Shown in pieces: positions 23,290 to 32,191 of a DNA stretch of 64,000 bases. Source of the stretch: Collinsella sp. An307 (GTDB taxonomy: Bacteria > Actinomycetota > Coriobacteriia > Coriobacteriales > Coriobacteriaceae); NCBI RefSeq assembly GCF_002161805.1, contig NZ_NFIP01000006.1:1-64000 (forward strand), written 5' to 3'. Below the pieces are notes generated by a model that made no database searches, was not told the DNA's origin, and was given only the letters and a program-made list of their open reading frames with translations. Within the stretch, counting starts at the first letter, position 1, and every line of letters starts with the position of its first letter. Made by a program: the position numbers and the translations under genes.

Positions 23290-25103
23290 TTGCGCTCACC
23301 TCCCTTCGCGGCGGAATCTTCCATAAGTGCCTCCAGCTCCTCGGCGCGCAGCTGCGAGCGGGCGATCTCGCGATACGCCTCGCACGTGCGCATGAGCTCC
23401 TCGTGCGTGCCAAGGCCCTGAATGCAGCCGTCTTTGAGAACCACGATCTGGTCGGCCGAGAGAATGGTGTTGATGCGCTGGGCGATGATGAGAACCGCGG
23501 CGTCGGCCACCTCCTCGGCAAGGGCGTGGCGCAGCGCTGCGTCGGTCTTGAAGTCGAGCGCCGAGAACGAATCGTCAAAGATGTAGAGGTCGGCCTTCTT
23601 TACCAGGGCGCGCGCGATGGAAAGACGCTGGCGCTGGCCGCCGGAGAAGTTGGTGCCACCCTGCGCCACGCGGTGGCCGAGGCCCTCGGGCAGCTCGCGG
23701 ACAAAGCCCGACTGCGCCACGTCGATGGCGTGCCAGAGCTCCTCGTCGGTGGCGTCCGGCGCGCCGTAGCGGAGGTTGTCGGCAATGGTGCCCGAGAAGA
23801 GCCACGCCTTCTGCGGCACGTAGGAGATGTGCTCGCGCAGGGCGTGCTGCGTGAGCTCGCGCACGTCGGTACCGCAGAGACTCACGCTGCCGTCCGTCGC
23901 GTCGTGGAAGCGCAGCAGCAGCTTGGCGATGGTCGATTTGCCCGAACCCGTGGGGCCGATGATGGCGGTTGTTGTGCCGCGGCGGCAGAGGAAGTTGATG
24001 TGATGAAGCGTGTCCTCGTCGGCGTCCGCAAAGCGGAACGACGCGTTGCCAAAGTGGGCGACCACCTCGCCGAGGACCTCACGTGCGGGAGCATTGCCAG
24101 CGTCAGCGGGCGTAGCCGAGGCGCGCTCCGGCAGGCTCTCGAGTTCACCGTCGGCAATCGAGGGCGCATGCTCGATAACCTCGCGGCAGCGCTCGATGCA
24201 CACGAGCGCGCGCGGCAGCATAAGGGCGCCAATCTGGGCCATCATGATGAAGAAGAGAATCATCATCGCGTACTCAACGCACGCCGAAATCGAGGCGATC
24301 TCCATCGCATGCGCGCCCACGCGGTTGCCACCGAGCCAAAGAATCGCCACCTCGGCGATGTTCATGATGAAAAACGCCGAGCAATCGAACGTCGCAAAGA
24401 TCCAGTTCACACGGATGGCGTTGGTTGCGTAGTCGGAGAACGCCTCGTCGAGGCTCTCCTGCTCGGAGGCCTCCTTACCAAAGGCGCGGATGACGCGCAC
24501 ACCGGTGATGCTCTCGCGCAGACGCACATTCATGCGGTCGATGAAGCGCTGCAGGCGCTGGAAGATACGCGCGGCCTTCTTCACGCTCAAAAGCGCGATG
24601 ACGGCGACCACCGCCACAAACGCCAGAAGCATCATGCCCATCTGATAGTCGACCGACCAGGCGAGCGCGATGCCGATGACCATGGCAAACGGCACGGGCA
24701 GAATCATCTGCACGGTGATGGAGATGGCCATCTGGATAACGTTGACGTCGTTTAGGGTGCGCGTGATCATCGAGCCGGTGCCGAACTTCTCGAAGTCACC
24801 GCCCGAGAACGCAAGCGAAGCGTCGTAGACGGCGTTGCGGATGTCGCGGCCCACCTTGGTGACGAGGTCGGCGCAGAAGTAGCTGCACGCAAACGCGCCC
24901 GCGCCCGATACCACCGCCGCGACGAGCATGAAGCCGCCTTGGTTCAGGATGAAGCCAAAGTCGCGGGATGACACGCCGATGTTAATCATATTGGCGAGGA
25001 TCGTGGGCACGAGCAGCACGCCGGCGAGATTCACGCCGAGCGCGATGAGCACGCCGAACGTTTGGAGCTTATAGGGCTTGAGAAAGCGCAGAAGCGTCTT
25101 CAT
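23286..25103 (-). CDS. heterodimeric ABC multidrug exporter subunit (degenerate-site half)
   Basis: A 605-residue half-exporter. Walker A is GPTGSGKST, the signature FSGGQRQ is intact, and Walker B is LYIFDDSFSALD, where Asp replaces the catalytic Glu. In the TM287/LmrC/EfrA subclass this makes one ATP site non-hydrolytic. The start at 25103 follows a weak GAAAGGAT; codons before it come from the tandem-repeat region and are not credible. A 166-base gap separates it from the marR gene upstream. The substrate is not predictable beyond drugs or lipids. Confidence 0.86.
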   Translation of the reverse strand: MKTLLRFLKPYKLQTFGVLIALGVNLAGVLLVPTILANMINIGVSSRDFGFILNQGGFMLVAAVVSGAGAFACSYFCADLVTKVGRDIRNAVYDASLAFSGGDFEKFGTGSMITRTLNDVNVIQMAISITVQMILPVPFAMVIGIALAWSVDYQMGMMLLAFVAVVAVIALLSVKKAARIFQRLQRFIDRMNVRLRESITGVRVIRAFGKEASEQESLDEAFSDYATNAIRVNWIFATFDCSAFFIMNIAEVAILWLGGNRVGAHAMEIASISACVEYAMMILFFIMMAQIGALMLPRALVCIERCREVIEHAPSIADGELESLPERASATPADAGNAPAREVLGEVVAHFGNASFRFADADEDTLHHINFLCRRGTTTAIIGPTGSGKSTIAKLLLRFHDATDGSVSLCGTDVRELTQHALREHISYVPQKAWLFSGTIADNLRYGAPDATDEELWHAIDVAQSGFVRELPEGLGHRVAQGGTNFSGGQRQRLSIARALVKKADLYIFDDSFSALDFKTDAALRHALAEEVADAAVLIIAQRINTILSADQIVVLKDGCIQGLGTHEELMRTCEAYREIARSQLRAEELEALMEDSAAKGGERK

Positions 25104-25167
25104 GAAGCGGCGATCCTTTCGTGAACGCGGGTTCTCTGGACAAGGGCGCGGAAGCGCTCCGGTTGGA

Positions 25168-25247
25168 GCGCGGCGCGTGGGCCGCAGGTGCGCGGCGCGT
25201 GGGCCGCAGGTGCGCGGCGCGTGGGCCGCAGGTGCGCGGCGCGTGGG
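25168..25247. repeat. 22-base tandem repeats between marR and the exporter genes
   Basis: Three complete identical copies (25168-25189, 25190-25211, 25212-25233) and a 14-base partial copy of a GC-rich unit that contains GTGGGCCGCAGG. The period is not a multiple of three, so this is not a coding repeat. Confidence 0.85.
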
Positions 25248-25269
25248 CGCGTGGCGCGCGGGCGGGGCG

Positions 25270-25788
25270 CTACCGGGACTCCCCTTCCGCCGTATCGACA
25301 GCGGCAAGCTGGGCGTCGAGCGCGTCTGTATAGCGGCGGACCAAGCGGATGAGGTCTTGCTGCTCGTCGGCGCTCAGATAGGAGAACGCCCGCTCCTCGG
25401 CGCGGATTGCGGGCAGGATGTGCCGGCGCGAGAACGTCCGCCCGTCCTCGGTGAGCGTTGCCTGCTTGCTCTTGCGACTGCCCTCCACATAGGAAAGCTC
25501 GACGAGGCCGCGCTCGCCTAGCACCTTGAGAGCGGAGTTGATGGTCTGTTTGCTATAGGACCACGACGTCGTAAGCTGCGTGAGCGGTAACGTCCCGCCC
25601 GCCACCTCGAGGTCGTAGAGCATCCAGTAGGCGCAGTCCGATACGCCACAGCCGTGGGCATAGGCGTGGTAGAGCTTGTCGATCTCGTTATAGAGGTAGT
25701 CGAGCTCGCGCGCAGAAGCGGCACCGTCTGGACTTGCGCATGGCACGCGGGTCGAGCGCTCGACCGATCGCATCTCCTCACTTGGCAT
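25270..25788 (-). CDS. MarR-family transcriptional regulator
   Basis: A 172-residue protein with a MarR winged helix at about residues 45-130: LPLTQLTTSWSYSKQTINSA is the recognition helix region, and LVELSYVEGSRKSKQATLTE is the beta wing. N- and C-terminal helices would form the dimer. It is followed on the same strand by the ABC exporter pair, so it probably represses itself and the exporter. A promoter and palindromic operator lie at 25817-25845. Confidence 0.9.
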   Translation of the reverse strand: MPSEEMRSVERSTRVPCASPDGAASARELDYLYNEIDKLYHAYAHGCGVSDCAYWMLYDLEVAGGTLPLTQLTTSWSYSKQTINSALKVLGERGLVELSYVEGSRKSKQATLTEDGRTFSRRHILPAIRAEERAFSYLSADEQQDLIRLVRRYTDALDAQLAAVDTAEGESR

Positions 25789-25816
25789 AGCTACCCCCTA
25801 TCGTCACACAAGCCAG

Positions 25817-25845
25817 AGTTTAGTCCGATTTCGGATGACCGTCAA
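25817..25845 (-). promoter_or_regulatory. marR promoter with an operator in the spacer
   Basis: On the minus strand -35 TTGACG (25840-25845) and -10 TAAACT (25817-25822) are separated by 17 bases. The spacer contains the palindrome TCCGA-AA-TCGGA (25824-25835), where a bound MarR dimer would exclude RNA polymerase. Confidence 0.7.
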
Positions 25846-25859
25846 CGTACCGCTACACA

Positions 25860-25891
25860 AAAAGCCGCCGACGCGCGAACGCGCCGGCGGC
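25860..25891 (-). terminator. terminator of the 101-residue protein gene
   Basis: GC-rich stem GCCGCCG...CGGCGGC (25864-25870 with 25885-25891) plus an inner CGCG pairing, followed on the minus strand by a T-run (the A-run at 25859-25863). Confidence 0.75.
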
Positions 25892-25919
25892 AGGGGGCTC
25901 ATCTGTTGTGAGACAGACG

Positions 25920-26225
25920 TTACTGATCCCAGCCCTCCTGGTCGGACTCATAGAACGTTGCCTGATCAAACAGGTCGTGGACGCTCTTGCCATCGCGGAA
26001 CGGCAGCTCGATTACCTCGGGCATGGTGGCAACAAGCTCGGAGCAATCGGTGAAGCGGCCCTTGTCGTTCAGCTTGGAGCAGTCCTGAACGCGCCAGTAC
26101 CCGTCGGTGTGCGTGATGTAGTACTCGTCACCGTCAACATCCATGAACACGCGCGTCTTGGAACGCAGGTAGGTCTGGAACCCTTCGAAATCGATCTCGA
26201 GCGGCTCCTCGGCTTTGCGACCCAT
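25920..26225 (-). CDS. small acidic protein of unknown function
   Basis: A 101-residue acidic, aromatic-rich protein (MGRKAEEPLEIDFEGFQTYL, then MDVDGDEYYITHTDGYWRVQD). The second part looks like a small beta fold that reads like a house-keeping domain of Coriobacteriia, but I know no function. The start has AGGAGGA upstream and the gene ends at a clear terminator, so it is a real single-gene unit. Confidence 0.7.
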   Translation of the reverse strand: MGRKAEEPLEIDFEGFQTYLRSKTRVFMDVDGDEYYITHTDGYWRVQDCSKLNDKGRFTDCSELVATMPEVIELPFRDGKSVHDLFDQATFYESDQEGWDQ

Positions 26226-26354
26226 AATGTTCCTCCTTGAAGACGGGCGCCCGGGGGCGCCGGCGGATAGTACCCGATATATCTAGTAAGCCCGTCTCGT
26301 CCGATATCCATACACACAATCTGGTGAGCGGTTGCGCTCGCAGGGTGGGCGGAA

Positions 26355-28043
26355 TCAGAGCGCAACATCAAAGCTCGTGCCCAAGACGCGGCGCGAGAGC
26401 TCGCTGACCCACAAATGGGGGTCGCTGATGCCTGTGAGCAGCTCATTTGCACGTGCTTGATCGTCGGTGTAGGCGGCGAGCGGATAGATGGTCTCGGCCC
26501 CCGCCTCACGGTGGTCCACAAGCGGGCGCAACACGATGTTCTCGATGGCAACCGAGCGGCCGGAAGCAGAAGCCTCCTCGGCATTGAGCTTGGTGAAATC
26601 ACAGGTGAGCATCAGCGAGACCGCCGCATCGACGTTCTCGGCATCGGCGCTTACGAGGTCTCCCAGGCCAAAGGCCACAAGCGTGCGGCCACCGGCGCCC
26701 TCGACCCACTCCACCGGCTGGATCACGCGGGTTCCGCAACCCAACACCACGTCGACGCCCGCGTCGGCGAGCTCCTGTGCGCGGGTGCGCTGCGCATCAC
26801 CGGGATCGTGCGCGTACGCCGCACCGCCCCAGAGCGAGACCACCACCACATCGGCGACCTCGCGTGCGCGCGCAACGTCTGCGCGCATGGTCTCTGCGTC
26901 GTAGCGAACAAGGTAGAAATCCTCGGAGGGCGTGTCGTAGGTCGCGCCATCATCTGGGCACCAGTACGAGAGGAAGGCGATGTCGACGCCGTTGCAGGTT
27001 GCGGCACGCACGGCGTTGCGGTCGGCAGCGCTCGAGAAGCTTCCTGTTGTGAGGATGTCCGTACCCTTACCGTTCCAGACGCTCAGAGCGTGGGTGATGC
27101 CCTCGTCTCCCCCGTCAAAGGCGTTGGCGCTCGCTAGCGCGACCACGTCCCAGCCGGCGCCGACGATTGCGTCTGCCAGCGAGTCGGGCGTGGCAAAGGG
27201 TGCAACGCCGCCGGCGGAATTCTGATCCGCTCCGGTAAGCGGGGTGGCCTGGCTTATGAAGGCGACGTCGCTCGCGGCGAGCACGTCGCGCAGCCCGCTG
27301 TAGAGCCTGCTGAAATCGTAGGCGCCGTCGCCCGACTCGCCAGAAGCAGCATCTGCCTGGACGAGCTGGACATCATTTACAAAGTTGTCGCCAACTGCGG
27401 AAAACGTTACACGGCCCGCCGCCGCCGTGGCCGCGGCAGGGGCAATCACCCGCGAGGAGGGCACCTCGGCCTCGATTGCCGCAACGGAGGGGCTAGCGGA
27501 CAAGACGCTCGCCAGAGCCTGCACCGAAGCCGCGGGCTCGGGTTCCTCGGCGCTGCCTTTGCCAAAGGGACCCCAGCCGGTCTGCACGGCAGTGCCCACG
27601 CCCCAGACCAACAGGACCGCGGCGATGATGCCGAGCGCGTAGGGAAGCACGTGAAGGATATGGGAGCGCGCGGCACGCTGGCGAGCGCTCCCGCCAAACG
27701 GTCCTTTGCGGATGTAGCCGAGCGAGCCGTTGTGCTGAACGGTCGAACCAATGACGCCACTGCGGCCGGCGCCGCGCGGAACTCCCTTGGCGAGGCGCTC
27801 GCTCACGGTGGGGTAGCCGTAGCGCGTCCGCCTGACATGCGTTCCCGATTGACGGCGCGAAGACGGACCGCGACCAGTGCGCTCGGCACCCCTGCGGGAA
27901 GAGGGTCCGGTACGACGGGGCGAGGGCGCCTGCCGCGCTCCGCCAGACGACGCCGACGAGCGGCCCGCCAGCTGCAACGGGCGATGCGTCGGGCGCGACG
28001 CGTTGCCGCCCGTCCAAGAACCGCCTTGGCCTGCAGAAGCCAT
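26355..28043 (-). CDS. CapA/PgsA-like metallophosphatase-fold protein, membrane anchored
   Basis: A 562-residue protein. Residues 1-130 are a disordered Arg/Ser/Gly-rich cytoplasmic tail, residues about 132-155 (VLPYALGIIAAVLLVWGVGTA) form one membrane helix, and the outer part carries a CapA domain: VTFSAVGDNFVND at its start, VVALASANAFDGGDEG, VVVSLWGG and DVVLGCGTRVIQPVEW. CapA/PgsA proteins act in poly-gamma-glutamate or surface polymer export, but single copies without capBC, as here, have unknown roles. The usual GD/NH metal ligands are partly changed (SANAFD replaces the family's NNH motif). It lies 81 bases after purN. Confidence 0.75.
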   Translation of the reverse strand: MASAGQGGSWTGGNASRPTHRPLQLAGRSSASSGGARQAPSPRRTGPSSRRGAERTGRGPSSRRQSGTHVRRTRYGYPTVSERLAKGVPRGAGRSGVIGSTVQHNGSLGYIRKGPFGGSARQRAARSHILHVLPYALGIIAAVLLVWGVGTAVQTGWGPFGKGSAEEPEPAASVQALASVLSASPSVAAIEAEVPSSRVIAPAAATAAAGRVTFSAVGDNFVNDVQLVQADAASGESGDGAYDFSRLYSGLRDVLAASDVAFISQATPLTGADQNSAGGVAPFATPDSLADAIVGAGWDVVALASANAFDGGDEGITHALSVWNGKGTDILTTGSFSSAADRNAVRAATCNGVDIAFLSYWCPDDGATYDTPSEDFYLVRYDAETMRADVARAREVADVVVVSLWGGAAYAHDPGDAQRTRAQELADAGVDVVLGCGTRVIQPVEWVEGAGGRTLVAFGLGDLVSADAENVDAAVSLMLTCDFTKLNAEEASASGRSVAIENIVLRPLVDHREAGAETIYPLAAYTDDQARANELLTGISDPHLWVSELSRRVLGTSFDVAL

Positions 28044-28124
28044 GGCCCCTCCGTTCACTCCCCCGAGGAGCGCCCGCGCCCCGCAGCGGGACGGGCGCCC
28101 CGGCATGAAAACGCTTTGCGGCGA

Positions 28125-28841
28125 CTAGCCCACCGCGACCGTGAGGTCGTCGCGCACCTGCACGCGACCCTCGGCAAGAAGGCCAATCACCTGCGGGTAA
28201 AGCACGTGCTCGACCGCGTGAATCGCCTCCTCGAGCTCGTCTACGCTCCAGCCTTCCTCAACGCGCACGGGCTCCTGGGCAATAATGGGCCCCTGATCGT
28301 ACGCCGCGTTGGCGAAGTGCACCGTCACACCCGTGACCTTCACACCGCGGTCGTAGGCGTCCTGGATGCCATGCGCGCCCTGGAAGCTGGGCAGAAGCGC
28401 CGGGTGCAGGTTGACAACGCGGTTGGGGAAGGTCGCCAGAAGCGGCGCGTGGACCTTGCGCATGTAGCCCGCCATGACCACGTACTCCGCGCCCGCGGCG
28501 ATGAGCTCGTGGGCGATGACCTCGTCCGCGGCGATGGGATCGGCGTACACCTCTTTAGAGAGGGAGAGCGTCTGGATGCCCGCTGCCTCGGCACGCTTAA
28601 GGCCATAGGCCGAGGGCCGGCTCGCAACCACAAGCACGATCTGGGCGGCAAGGCTGCCGTCGGCAATGCGGTCGATAAGCGCCTGCAGATTAGTGCCGGA
28701 GCCAGAGACGAGCACGCCGATCTTGAGCGGCGCGAGTTCCTCGCCCGCCTCGCGTGCGGCGGCGCGCGCCGTCTGGATGGCGTTGTTATCGGGAATCTCG
28801 AGATACGAGACGGCCTCGGTGGAAACCTCGTTAGCGCTCAT
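28125..28841 (-). CDS. purN: phosphoribosylglycinamide formyltransferase
   Basis: A 238-residue enzyme for the third step of purine synthesis, using 10-formyl-tetrahydrofolate. Family motifs are KIGVLVSGSGTNLQALID at the phosphate site, VVMAGYMRKV, and the catalytic NLHPALLPSF...HG block with Asn and His, then TGVTVHFANAAYDQGPIIAQ with Asp. An N-terminal 38-residue extension exceeds the usual length. It overlaps purM by 11 bases. Confidence 0.95.
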   Translation of the reverse strand: MSANEVSTEAVSYLEIPDNNAIQTARAAAREAGEELAPLKIGVLVSGSGTNLQALIDRIADGSLAAQIVLVVASRPSAYGLKRAEAAGIQTLSLSKEVYADPIAADEVIAHELIAAGAEYVVMAGYMRKVHAPLLATFPNRVVNLHPALLPSFQGAHGIQDAYDRGVKVTGVTVHFANAAYDQGPIIAQEPVRVEEGWSVDELEEAIHAVEHVLYPQVIGLLAEGRVQVRDDLTVAVG

Positions 28842-29946
28842 CGGCGTACACCACCTGGCCCGAACCCTCTACGCAGGTGCCCACGCGGAACGGGTGCTCG
28901 CCCGCAGCCTCAAGGGCCTCGGTGAGCGCAGCCTCGTCCTCGGGCGCGCAGATGAGCATGAGGCCCACACCCATGTTGAAGGTCTTGCAGGCCTCGTTGG
29001 GGGTGAGCCCTGCCTTGCGGGCGATGTAGGAGATAACAGGCGGCATGTCCCAGGTAAAGGTGCCGTCCGCCGCGCGGTCGACCACGGCGTCCACGTCCGC
29101 GGCGAGCGCGCGGTTGAGATTCTCGGTAATACCGCCGCCGGTGATGTGGGCAATGGCGTGAACCGTACCGGCCGGTACGCGGTCGAGCACCTCGAGCACG
29201 GGCTTCACATAGATGCGCGTGGGCGCCAGAAGGGCATCCGCCAGGCTCTTGCCGCCGAGTTCCTCGAGGGGCTGCTCAAGCTCGGCGCGCTTGGCCTCGG
29301 CCTCGGGCGTGCCCGGGATGAGCCCGTCGACACCAATGACCTTGCGCACGAGCGAGTAGCCGTTGGAGTGGATACCGGTGGAGGAAAGGCCCAGGATGAC
29401 GTCGCCGGGACGGACGTTTGCGGGGTCGAGCATCTTAGGGCGATCGACCACGCCCACCGTGAAGCCGGCGAGGTCGTAATCGTCCGGGCGCATGACGCCG
29501 GGATGCTCGGCCATCTCGCCGCCCACCAGGGCCGCGCCCGCGAGCTTGCAGCCGTCGGCCACGCCCTTCACGATCTTGGCCATGTGCTCGGCCTCAATAT
29601 GGCCGATAGCGATGTAGTCGAGGAAGAAGAGCGGCTCTGCGCCCGACGCGAGGATGTCGTTCACGCACATGGCAACGAGGTCCTGGCCCACCGTCTCGTG
29701 ACGGTCGAGCAGCTGCGCCAGCACGAGCTTCGTGCCCACGCCGTCCGTGCCGCTGATGAGGATGGGGTCCTCCATGTCCTTTAGCGCAGCGGCCGAGAAG
29801 AGGCCGCCGAAGCCGCCGATACCGCCGATAACCTCGGGGCGATTGGTGGAGGCGACCATCTGCTTGATCGCATCGACGGCGCGTCCGCCCTCAGCGGTGT
29901 CGACGCCGGCGTCCTCGTAGGTAACGTGCTTGGGAGTTTCGCTCAT
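28831..29946 (-). CDS. purM: phosphoribosylformylglycinamidine cyclo-ligase
   Basis: A 371-residue AIR synthetase. Motifs are VTYEDAGVD at the start, the glycine-rich GGIGGFGGLF, LISGTDGVGTKL at the ATP site, and the late HITGGGITENLNRAL and NMGVGLMLI. The start at 29946 is set by GGAT before ATG and by homology to the family start MSxxxxTYxxAGVD. It lies 100 bases after purF and overlaps purN, giving a purF-purM-purN order. Confidence 0.96.
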   Translation of the reverse strand: MSETPKHVTYEDAGVDTAEGGRAVDAIKQMVASTNRPEVIGGIGGFGGLFSAAALKDMEDPILISGTDGVGTKLVLAQLLDRHETVGQDLVAMCVNDILASGAEPLFFLDYIAIGHIEAEHMAKIVKGVADGCKLAGAALVGGEMAEHPGVMRPDDYDLAGFTVGVVDRPKMLDPANVRPGDVILGLSSTGIHSNGYSLVRKVIGVDGLIPGTPEAEAKRAELEQPLEELGGKSLADALLAPTRIYVKPVLEVLDRVPAGTVHAIAHITGGGITENLNRALAADVDAVVDRAADGTFTWDMPPVISYIARKAGLTPNEACKTFNMGVGLMLICAPEDEAALTEALEAAGEHPFRVGTCVEGSGQVVYADER

Positions 29947-30046
29947 GGGGATCCTTTCCGCACGGGTCACGTAGAACACCATCATATCAGGATGGCGCTG
30001 GCAGCTACCGTGCGGATGGAGCCTTCTTCGGTAATTGAGGCTGGCT

Positions 30047-31597
30047 TTACGCCTCGCCGTGGGCCGCCTCCCAGCTGTGGTCGCGATCTTTGGCAACCAC
30101 CACGTCGCGCGGCAGGCGCACCGGCTCGGTCATGTTAAAGGGGTCGTAGCCGGGCATGAACTTGTCGCGCCCAAAGCTCTCGGGCACCGCAACCGGGTAG
30201 ACGCCCGTGAAGCACGCCGTGCAGTAGCCGCGCGAAGTGCCACCGGGCAGCTCCTCGCCTATTGCGGGCATGCAGGCGAGCAGTCCTTCGACCGAGAGGA
30301 ACGCGAGCGAATCGGCCCCAATGAAAGCGCGAATCTCGTCCACCGTCTTATTGGCAGAAATGAGCTGCGCTTGCACGTCGGTATCGATGCCGTAGAAGCA
30401 CGGCCACACGACCTCGGGCGAATTGATGCGCACATGGACCTCGGCCGCGCCCGCCTGGCGCAGCATCCGCACGAGCTGCATCATGGTGGTGCCGCGCACG
30501 ATGGAGTCGTCAATCACCACGAGGCGCTTGCCGGCGATGTTGTCGCGCAGGGGGTTCAGCTTCATGCGCACGCCCATAGCGCGGAGCTCCTGCGTGGGTT
30601 GGATGAACGTACGGGCGACGTAGCGGTTCTTGATGAGGCCCTCGCCAAAGGGGATGCCGCTCTCGCGCGCAAAGCCCTCCGCCGGCGGCAGGCCAGAATC
30701 CGGCACGCCGATGACCATGTCCGCCTCAACCGGCGACTCTTGCGCCAAGCGGCGGCCCATATCGTAGCGGCAGGCGTAGACCGACTTGCCGGCCATGATT
30801 GAATCGGGGCGTGCGAAGTACACCTGCTCGAAGATGCACTCGGCGCTCTCCTGCTCGGGCGCCACGCCCTGCTCGGAAACGAGCCCCTCGGCAGAGATGC
30901 GCAGAATCTCGCCGGGGCGAATGTCGCGCACGTACGTGGCGCCCACGATGTCGAGCGCGCACGTCTCGCTCGCTACAACCCAGCCCTCCTCCGGAAGTTT
31001 GCCGAGTACAAGCGGCCTGATACCGTACGGATCGCGGAAGGCATAGAGTGCCTGCTCGTTGATGAGCGCCATGGCGTATCCGCCGCGTACGAGCTCCATG
31101 GTCTTGCGGATGCCCTCGCGCAGATGACGCGTCTTTTGCGTGAAGTAGCCAATGAGCTTGGCCGCGACCTCGGAGTCGGAATTGGAGAGGAAGCGAACGC
31201 CCAGATCGATGAGCTGACGACGCAGCTCGTCGGTATTGACGAGGGTGCCGTTGTGCGCGAGCGCGATGATGACGTCGTTAATGGTCGAGAGGTGCGGCTG
31301 CGCGGCCTCCCAGCTCTTTGCGCCCGCCGTGCCGTAGCGCACGTGTCCAATAGCGAGCTGACCGGGGAGTGCCGCCAAGTCGGCGTCGGTAAAGACCTGG
31401 CTTACAAGGCCGAGTTCCTTGCGGACCATAACGGTGCCGCCGTCGCCAACCGCGATGCCCGCCGACTCCTGCCCGCGATGCTGCAGTGACATCAGGCCAA
31501 AATAGGTGAGGCGCGCCACATCGCGCCCCGGTGCCCACACGCCAAATACGCCGCACTCCTCGTGCAGCGCGTCGTCTGCCAGCGGTCTTGTTGCCAT
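30047..31597 (-). CDS. purF: amidophosphoribosyltransferase
   Basis: A 516-residue enzyme of the first committed purine step. A short propeptide ends before C15 (EECGVFGVW), the catalytic N-terminal cysteine after processing. The glutaminase half has LQHRGQESAG and IGHVRYGTAG, and the transferase half has VIGVPDSGLPPAEGFA and the PRPP loop LVVIDDSIVRGTTM. The propeptide form usually goes with a [4Fe-4S] cluster; late cysteines (LLACM, GYCTACFTG) fit this. Confidence 0.97.
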   Translation of the reverse strand: MATRPLADDALHEECGVFGVWAPGRDVARLTYFGLMSLQHRGQESAGIAVGDGGTVMVRKELGLVSQVFTDADLAALPGQLAIGHVRYGTAGAKSWEAAQPHLSTINDVIIALAHNGTLVNTDELRRQLIDLGVRFLSNSDSEVAAKLIGYFTQKTRHLREGIRKTMELVRGGYAMALINEQALYAFRDPYGIRPLVLGKLPEEGWVVASETCALDIVGATYVRDIRPGEILRISAEGLVSEQGVAPEQESAECIFEQVYFARPDSIMAGKSVYACRYDMGRRLAQESPVEADMVIGVPDSGLPPAEGFARESGIPFGEGLIKNRYVARTFIQPTQELRAMGVRMKLNPLRDNIAGKRLVVIDDSIVRGTTMMQLVRMLRQAGAAEVHVRINSPEVVWPCFYGIDTDVQAQLISANKTVDEIRAFIGADSLAFLSVEGLLACMPAIGEELPGGTSRGYCTACFTGVYPVAVPESFGRDKFMPGYDPFNMTEPVRLPRDVVVAKDRDHSWEAAHGEA

Positions 31598-31642
31598 AGT
31601 GCTACCTCACAACCCCATACGCGTCAAAAATACCGAACTATT

Positions 31643-31687
31643 ATGCCGCCCGCGCCCTCATACGGTGGGCACGGGCGGCATATTTTT
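31643..31687 (+). terminator. hairpin between purF and the MoaE-like gene
   Basis: ATGCCGCCCG (31643-31652) and CGGGCGGCAT (31672-31681) pair perfectly and a T5 run follows on the plus strand. Both flanking genes are on the minus strand, so it may work as a weak terminator for the MoaE-like gene or as an insulator before purF. Confidence 0.45.
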
Positions 31688-31733
31688 CGTGTCGACACAA
31701 AAGGTGGGACAGCGTGGTGTGGGGTCGACGCGT

Positions 31734-32141
31734 TTACGCGGGATGCTCGACCTCGGTCACGCACTCGTTTTTGAGCGTGGCGACAAGCGACTGGAGAGCG
31801 TCGATCACGCGCGGGCGGATATCGCCGCCCACGAGGACGTACATGATGTCGTCACCCACGGAGAGCTCGCCTTCGTTGAGCCAAACGCGCACGTAGAAGA
31901 TACCCGGCAGCTCACGGGTGCGGGCGATGGCGGCGTCGACCTTTGCCTGGTCGTAGCCAAAATAGAGGCCACCGACCTTGTCGCCGGGCTGCACACCATC
32001 GGTCGCGATGCCGCGTGCCTCGGCCTTAGGCGTCTCGCGCACCACGCCGTTGTGCACAAGGTACATGCCGCACTGCGCGGCAGACTCGTCTGCTTTGGCC
32101 TCAGCGAGCCATGCGTCCATCGAGGGAACGGGACGTGCCAT
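31734..32141 (-). CDS. MoaE-like protein (molybdopterin synthase large subunit homologue)
   Basis: A 135-residue protein with the MoaE fold signature: GMYLVHNGVVRETPKAEA, LYFGYDQAKVDAAIARTRELPGI, then VRVWLNEGELSVGDDIMYVLVGG and a closing helix (ALQSLVATLKNECVTEVE). The classical catalytic KxxE/WK motifs near the C-terminus are altered (LKNECVTEVE). MoaE with MoaD adds sulfur to the pterin for molybdenum or tungsten cofactor. No moaD, moaC or mog gene is nearby. It would fit a need for the tungsten-type oxidoreductase at 60885. Confidence 0.7.
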   Translation of the reverse strand: MARPVPSMDAWLAEAKADESAAQCGMYLVHNGVVRETPKAEARGIATDGVQPGDKVGGLYFGYDQAKVDAAIARTRELPGIFYVRVWLNEGELSVGDDIMYVLVGGDIRPRVIDALQSLVATLKNECVTEVEHPA

Positions 32142-32191
32142 GTGTGTCTCCTATCTGATTGGGCGGGCGAGCGCCGGCATGTGCCCTGCGT

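Noticed and set aside
31643-31687. riboswitch (ZTP or purine type) before purF
   Set aside because: It is a simple perfect stem with no ligand-core consensus.
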